From Caldifarciminota bacterium (GTDB taxonomy: Bacteria; Hydrothermota; Tepidihabitantia; Tepidihabitantales; CAIPLT01), in the NCBI GenBank assembly GCA_025061975.1, contig JANXBB010000123.1, positions 1-18,908 on the forward strand: a DNA stretch of 18,908 bases, written 5' to 3'. Below the pieces are notes generated by a model. That model made no database searches and was not told where the DNA came from. It saw only the letters and a list, made by a program, of their open reading frames with translations. Position numbers and translations under genes: made by a program. Shown one piece after another: positions 15,464-18,908 of this stretch. How positions within the stretch are numbered: position 1 is the stretch's first letter; every line of letters begins with the position of its first letter.

Positions 15464-16450
15464 TTAAATTTTAGTTGACATTAAATAGCGATAAAGAGTC
15501 AAAGCTGCTTTAGCTCCTTCGCCGCAAGCGATTATAATCTGCTTATCAATGACGTTTGTGACATCCCCGCAAGCAAACACTCCCGGTTCGGAAGTTTCGC
15601 AATTGCAGTTTACAATAATTTCTTCTTTTTCGTTGGTTTTAACTAAACCGTTAAGAAATTTAGTATTGGGCACAAGTCCGGCTTCGATAAAAATTCCGTC
15701 GGTTAGAAGTTCTTGTTCGCCAGAGCCATCGGTTTTAGTAATGATTAGGCTTTCAACATGTTCTTTGCCTTTGATACTTTTCGGCACATAACCTAAGTAA
15801 ACTTTTATTCGCGGAGTTTGATTTAAACGATCGGTTAGAACCGGATCGGCTTTAATTGAACTTCGGACAATCAAATATACTAATCGAGCAATTTTACTCA
15901 GTTCTAATGCCGCAAGTACCGCAGAGTTTCCCCCGCCAATGACTGCAGTTGTTTTATTGTGATATAATGGGGCATCACAAGTAGCACAGTATGAGACACC
16001 ACGACCGGTAAGTTCTTTTTCATTGGGGATTCCTAATTGTTTAGGTTCTTTACCAGATGCAATAATTAATGCGCGAGCCTGAAAAGTTGAGCCGTATTTA
16101 GTATATACAATAAAATATTTATTTTTGCGTTCCACTTGAATAACCTCATCAGGCATCTGAATAGCGATGGGAAAGGAATAAACCTGTTCAGAAAACTTCT
16201 GGGCAAGTTCTTGACCGGTGATATATTGATAGCCCATATAATTTTCAATGCCTGAGGTCCAAAGCACCTGGCCCCCTAAGTTTTTTGTAATAAGAAGCAC
16301 GTTAAGTTTTTTTCGTGCTGCATAAACGCATGCAGTCATTCCGGCCGGTCCGCCGCCAATAATAATTACATCGTAAAGAAAATCTTCATCGGGTTCAATA
16401 GTCTGTCTTTTTATAGTCTCTTGTAAATTATCAAGATTTATTTTTATCAT
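15464..16450 (-). CDS. trxB: thioredoxin reductase-like flavoprotein, AhpF C-terminal type
   Basis: FAD enzyme that reduces the partner thiol protein with a nicotinamide cofactor. The 328 residues have FAD motif GGGPAG (32-37), the redox pair CATC (155-158), the second dinucleotide motif GGGNSA (172-177), and the FAD signature VFACGDVTNVIDKQIIIACGEGAKAA. The classic TrxB HRRxxxR, which holds the NADPH phosphate, is missing; the region reads VYLIVRSSIKADPVLTDRL, much like AhpF (LKADxVLxDKL), and the C-terminal third also follows AhpF. NADH use is therefore likely. About 24 residues precede the first strand. It is 6 bp after fhs and 12 bp before the PDO gene. Confidence 0.92.
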   Translation of the reverse strand: MIKINLDNLQETIKRQTIEPDEDFLYDVIIIGGGPAGMTACVYAARKKLNVLLITKNLGGQVLWTSGIENYMGYQYITGQELAQKFSEQVYSFPIAIQMPDEVIQVERKNKYFIVYTKYGSTFQARALIIASGKEPKQLGIPNEKELTGRGVSYCATCDAPLYHNKTTAVIGGGNSAVLAALELSKIARLVYLIVRSSIKADPVLTDRLNQTPRIKVYLGYVPKSIKGKEHVESLIITKTDGSGEQELLTDGIFIEAGLVPNTKFLNGLVKTNEKEEIIVNCNCETSEPGVFACGDVTNVIDKQIIIACGEGAKAALTLYRYLMSTKI

Positions 16451-16456
16451 TTTTTA

Positions 16457-18121
16457 TCACTTTAAGCCAATTATGTATCCTTTGTCATCTAAATCAATTG
16501 ATAAAGCATTGGGCACTTTAGGGAGGCCGGGCATAAGATTAATATCACCAGCAATCGGAACTACATAACCGGCACCGGAGAAGATTCTTATTTGCGAAAT
16601 TGTAATTTTGAAATTTTTCGGCGCACCAATCAACTCGGGATTATCAGACAGAGAAAGATTAGTTTTAGCAATGCAGATCGGGAAATTATTGTATTTAAGT
16701 TCATTGATTCGCTTTAGGTCTTTTTGCGCAGTGGAGCTAAAAATCACGTCGGAAGCTCCGTAGATTTCTTTTGCTACTTTCTCAATTTTGGTTTCGATAG
16801 GATCTTCTAAGGAATAAATTGGAACGTAGTTTGTCGGATTATTGGTGATAACATTTTCAAGAGTTTCAGCTAATTCAATGCCACCTTCGCCGCCGGCATT
16901 ATAACCGTTAAATGTAGCGAATGGGACATTTTGGTAATCACAGTAACCTTTGACAATTTTAATGTCACGTGCTTTATCATTAGTAAAAAGATTAAGTGCC
17001 ACTACTGTGGGAATATTCATTTTGCGTAAATTTTCTATATGCCGACCCAAATTTTCTAGTCCACGTTTAAGATGCACATCAGTTGCTTTGTCAAGTTCTT
17101 TTTCTTTAGCACCGCCGTGATATTTTAAGGCTCGGGTTGTCGCAACAATTACTGCACCATCAATTGGTAAATTACCAACACGTGCTACTAAGTTAACAAA
17201 CTTTTCAGCTCCGAGATCCGACCCAAAACCGGCTTCAACAACCGTGTATTGGGCAAGTTTTAAAGCCATCTGCATTGATACCAAGCTCGTTGTGCCATGA
17301 GCAATATTTGCAAAACAGCCGGTGTGGATAAATGCCGGGGTGTTTTCTAGGGTTTGAACCAGATTGGGTTTTATTGCATCACGCAGTAAAACCGCCATAC
17401 TACCGCAAGCACGAAGTTCGCCGGCAAAAACTGGTTTTTTCTTTTTGCTAAAACCGACAAGAATTTGACAGAGGCGCGATTTAAGTTCTTGAAGCGAATT
17501 TGAGAGTGACAAAATAGCCATGATTTCTGAAGCCGGCGTAATTGTAAAACCATCTTCACGCGCCGGGCCATTGGTCTTACCGCCTAATCCTACAACGATA
17601 TTGCGCAAACTGCGGTCATTTAAGTCAATTGTCCGCTTAAAAAGAATTTCAGTCTCGTCAAGGTCTAATTCATTCCCAAAGTGAATATGATTATCTAAAA
17701 TTGCTGCAAGAAGATTATGCGCACTGGTAACAGCATGAAAATCGCCAGTGAAATGCAGATTGATATCTTCTAAAGGAATTACTAAACACCGCCCGCCACC
17801 AGTTCCGCCGCCTTTAAGACCAAAAATCGGGCCTAAAGATGGTTGACGTAAGCACACAATTGAACTTTTTTGTAATTTATTAAAAGCCATTGAAAGCCCA
17901 ATTGCTACTGTTGTTTTGCCTTCTCCATAAGGGGTTGGGGTCATTGCCGTGACCAAAATTAACTTACCGTTCGGCTTGGATTTTATCTTATCATAAAGCT
18001 TTAAAGATATTTTTGCTTTATAATTCCCACAAGGTATCAAGTAGTCTTTTTCGGTAATTCCTAACTTCTCAGCGATTTCATAAATTGGTTTAGGTTTTGT
18101 TGATCTTATAAGTTTATCCAT
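16457..18121 (-). CDS. fhs: formate--tetrahydrofolate ligase
   Basis: ATP-dependent formation of 10-formyl-tetrahydrofolate from formate, the entry to the methyl branch of one-carbon metabolism, used for purine and fMet-tRNA synthesis and in Wood-Ljungdahl-type pathways. The 554 residues are the standard length. The nucleotide-binding loop is TPTPYGEGKTT (61-71), followed by the signature LRQPSLGPIFGLKGGGTGGG and the C-terminal FSGAGYVVPIAGDINLMPGLP. The ATG has AAAGGA 8 nt upstream. It is the first gene of its array and has a clear promoter. No folD, metF or CO dehydrogenase genes are present here, so an acetogenic role cannot be inferred; glycine made by Tdh/Kbl may supply the same folate pool. 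Confidence 0.97.
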   Translation of the reverse strand: MDKLIRSTKPKPIYEIAEKLGITEKDYLIPCGNYKAKISLKLYDKIKSKPNGKLILVTAMTPTPYGEGKTTVAIGLSMAFNKLQKSSIVCLRQPSLGPIFGLKGGGTGGGRCLVIPLEDINLHFTGDFHAVTSAHNLLAAILDNHIHFGNELDLDETEILFKRTIDLNDRSLRNIVVGLGGKTNGPAREDGFTITPASEIMAILSLSNSLQELKSRLCQILVGFSKKKKPVFAGELRACGSMAVLLRDAIKPNLVQTLENTPAFIHTGCFANIAHGTTSLVSMQMALKLAQYTVVEAGFGSDLGAEKFVNLVARVGNLPIDGAVIVATTRALKYHGGAKEKELDKATDVHLKRGLENLGRHIENLRKMNIPTVVALNLFTNDKARDIKIVKGYCDYQNVPFATFNGYNAGGEGGIELAETLENVITNNPTNYVPIYSLEDPIETKIEKVAKEIYGASDVIFSSTAQKDLKRINELKYNNFPICIAKTNLSLSDNPELIGAPKNFKITISQIRIFSGAGYVVPIAGDINLMPGLPKVPNALSIDLDDKGYIIGLK

Positions 18122-18146
18122 AGCTTTTTCCTTTCGTTGTTTATTT

Positions 18147-18174
18147 ATTGTAGCTCAAAAATATCACAAGTCAA
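18147..18174 (-). promoter_or_regulatory. sigma-70 promoter of fhs and its array
   Basis: On the minus strand, TTGACT (18169-18174), a 16-bp spacer and TACAAT (18147-18152). The transcription start would fall near 18140, giving a leader of about 20 nt that contains the fhs Shine-Dalgarno. Confidence 0.75.
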
Positions 18175-18226
18175 TAATAAATTACATGCAAAAATTTTTT
18201 CCCTGTTTTGGGTTTTTTGTGCATCT

Positions 18227-18232
18227 TATTAT
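18227..18232 (+). promoter_or_regulatory. -10 box of the replication initiator-like gene
   Basis: TATTAT ends 7 nt before the ATG at 18240, the same spacing as at comEC, which suggests a leaderless message. No good -35 box is visible (T- and G-rich sequence upstream), so it may be weak or need an activator. Confidence 0.4.
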
Positions 18233-18239
18233 AGTGGGT

Positions 18240-18848
18240 ATGAAGTATACGATAAGGATAAATCAGTATTTAGTTACAAAGTTTGGGTTTAGTAAATATT
18301 TAGATGTTATTGATTTAGCGATTGTTGATTATTTAAGGGATTTTGTTTTATATCCGGATGCGAAGCGGATAGTTTATGATGGGGTGGGGTATATTTGGTT
18401 GAATTATCGTCATTTGTTAGCGAGTATGCCGGTTTTAGGGATTCAGAATATTTCAGGCGTTTCTCGTCGGATAGCTAAGCTTAGGGGGTTGGGGTTAATT
18501 AGGACGGTAAAAATGTCGGATAATAGTCTTTATTATGCTTTTAGTCCTTTGGGTTATAGTTTGTTTTTTGATAAAAAGTTATCCACATCTCTTGCGTTAA
18601 ATCAATACCCCTCTTGCTTTAGCGCAAGAGCCCCTCTTGCGTTAGCGCAAGAGCACAATAATAAACAAAGTATCAATAATAAACAAAGTGCAATATTAAA
18701 AAAAGAAAAAGAAAAATTAATAATAAAAAGAAAAAGAAATTTTAACGCTAAAGCGTTTTTGGAGAATAGAAATATAAAAAACAGAGAAGGGCTTATAAGG
18801 ATAAGTGAGGTTCTTAGAGACTTTAAACTAAAAAAGGAGGTTTTATGA
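18240..18848 (+). CDS. winged-helix replication initiator-like protein (lambda O-type build)
   Basis: The 202-residue protein starts MKYTIRINQY. An N-terminal winged-helix domain spans about 10-105: helices around IDLAIVDYLRDF and YIWLNYRHLLASMPVLGI, a recognition helix in NISGVSRRIAKLRGLGLI (70-87), then a wing (RTVKMSDNSLYYAFS). This pattern occurs in phage and plasmid replication initiators and replisome organisers. A low-complexity linker (about 111-150) and a basic C-terminus (KKEKEKLIIKRKRN...) follow. The linker DNA holds origin-like repeats. I prefer the ATG at 18240; an upstream ATG at 18186 would add a hydrophobic 18-residue stretch, with no Shine-Dalgarno. The plus strand is rich in G and T early and in A later, unlike the housekeeping genes, consistent with a mobile-element origin. 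The next gene overlaps by ATGA. Confidence 0.75.
   Translation: MKYTIRINQYLVTKFGFSKYLDVIDLAIVDYLRDFVLYPDAKRIVYDGVGYIWLNYRHLLASMPVLGIQNISGVSRRIAKLRGLGLIRTVKMSDNSLYYAFSPLGYSLFFDKKLSTSLALNQYPSCFSARAPLALAQEHNNKQSINNKQSAILKKEKEKLIIKRKRNFNAKAFLENRNIKNREGLIRISEVLRDFKLKKEVL
18579..18587 (+). promoter_or_regulatory. perfect DnaA box
   Basis: TTATCCACA is identical to the consensus DnaA-binding site. It sits inside the initiator-like gene, in frame as Leu-Ser-Thr, one base before the first CTCTTGC repeat. A single match can be chance, but its place next to the repeats makes a real site likely. Confidence 0.6.
18589..18653. repeat. three spaced CTCTTGC repeats, two palindromic (iteron-like)
   Basis: CTCTTGC(G/T)TTA begins at 18589, 18611 and 18634, steps of 22 and 23 bp, about two helical turns. 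The second and third copies continue into CGCAAGAG, giving palindromes at 18611-18630 (one mismatch) and 18634-18653 (perfect 8-bp arms around TTAG). Because the steps are not both multiples of three, the copies are read in different frames (SLAL, SCFSA, PLALA), so DNA sequence is kept rather than protein. Confidence 0.85.
18656..18689 (+). repeat. tandem 16-bp direct repeat, 18-bp period
   Basis: CAATAATAAACAAAGT occurs exactly at 18656-18671 and 18674-18689. It encodes NNKQS twice in the same frame, so either a DNA or a protein repeat is possible. Its place directly after the palindromes and before the A-rich tract favours an origin element. Confidence 0.8.
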
Positions 18849-18908
18849 AGAGTTTAAAAAATAAACTAAAAACATTAAAGGAGCTTTATTTGCGGTATGA
18901 GGAGCATT
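18845..18908 (+). CDS. start of an unidentified gene, runs off the window
   Basis: An ATG at 18845 overlaps the initiator stop (ATGA) and has a strong AGGAGG Shine-Dalgarno 5 nt upstream, inside the initiator's last codons. The 21 visible residues (MKSLKNKLKTLKELYLRYEE) look helical and charged and identify nothing. By analogy with lambda O-P or other initiator-loader pairs, a helicase loader or replication helper could follow, but this cannot be tested here. Confidence 0.7.
   Translation, partial: MKSLKNKLKTLKELYLRYEEH

Larger units (their letters stand above)
18579..18760. other. putative replication origin inside the initiator gene
   Basis: From left to right: a DnaA box (18579-18587), three CTCTTGC repeats (18589-18653), two tandem 16-bp repeats (18656-18689), an almost pure A/T tract with polypurine runs (about 18692-18743) that could serve as the unwinding element, and an AACGCT-AA-AGCGTT hairpin followed by T's (18744-18760). 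The order protein-binding repeats then AT-rich unwinding region, all inside the initiator gene, matches lambdoid ori within O. The function is inference. Confidence 0.55.

Noticed and set aside
15464..16450. Calling the reductase a canonical NADPH thioredoxin reductase
   Set aside because: The HRRxxxR phosphate-binding residues are missing and the C-terminal half follows AhpF, so cofactor use should be left open.
18186..18239. Initiator-like protein starting at the ATG at 18186, giving an N-terminal hydrophobic helix
   Set aside because: No ribosome-binding site, the hydrophobic stretch makes no sense for a DNA-binding protein, and the -10 box at 18227-18232 would lie inside the gene.

Overview
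The window is AT-rich bacterial chromosomal DNA, densely packed with housekeeping genes on the minus strand. The right edge looks different, like replication functions of a mobile element. The gene set suggests an anaerobic, possibly thermophilic member of an uncultured Gram-negative-type lineage. It includes a two-domain protein disulfide oxidoreductase, an NAD-linked PyrD/PyrK pair, formate-tetrahydrofolate ligase, threonine dehydrogenase/Kbl, and a TPR lipoprotein whose mature end starts CAYFNTFYNAQKYY, a style seen in FCB-related and WOR-3-like genomes. The taxonomy is inference; there is no rRNA or marker set to settle it.

Layout. 1-1049 (+) is the 3' part of hisS. Facing it is a compact nine-gene minus-strand array, 10028 down to 1067: cysS, deoC, tdh, kbl, a TPR lipoprotein, pyrK, pyrD, pyrF, pyrE. 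Gaps are 0-17 bp or 4-bp overlaps, so it is probably one transcript from a promoter just upstream of cysS. It combines tRNA charging, deoxyribose-phosphate and threonine breakdown, and the last steps of UMP synthesis. comEC (12340-10070, minus) lies upstream with its own promoter placed as if for a leaderless mRNA.

12341-13468 is mostly non-coding. Its only clear gene is a small Bor-like lipoprotein (12825-13154, +) with a textbook promoter, strong Shine-Dalgarno and strong terminator. On either side are stretches of several hundred bases with secondary-structure potential and no recognised RNA family.

18121 down to 13469 is a second minus-strand array: fhs, an AhpF-like thioredoxin reductase, a PDO/glutaredoxin-like protein, a secreted LolA-like protein and a variant PlsY. 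Reductase and PDO together look like AhpF split into two polypeptides.

18240-18848 (+) encodes a winged-helix replication initiator-like protein. The middle of the gene holds a perfect DnaA box, three spaced copies of a repeat (two of them palindromic), a tandem 16-bp repeat and an A-rich tract. This is how an origin of replication sits inside a phage lambda O-type gene, and it is the most interesting signal here. A second gene overlaps its stop by ATGA and runs off the window.
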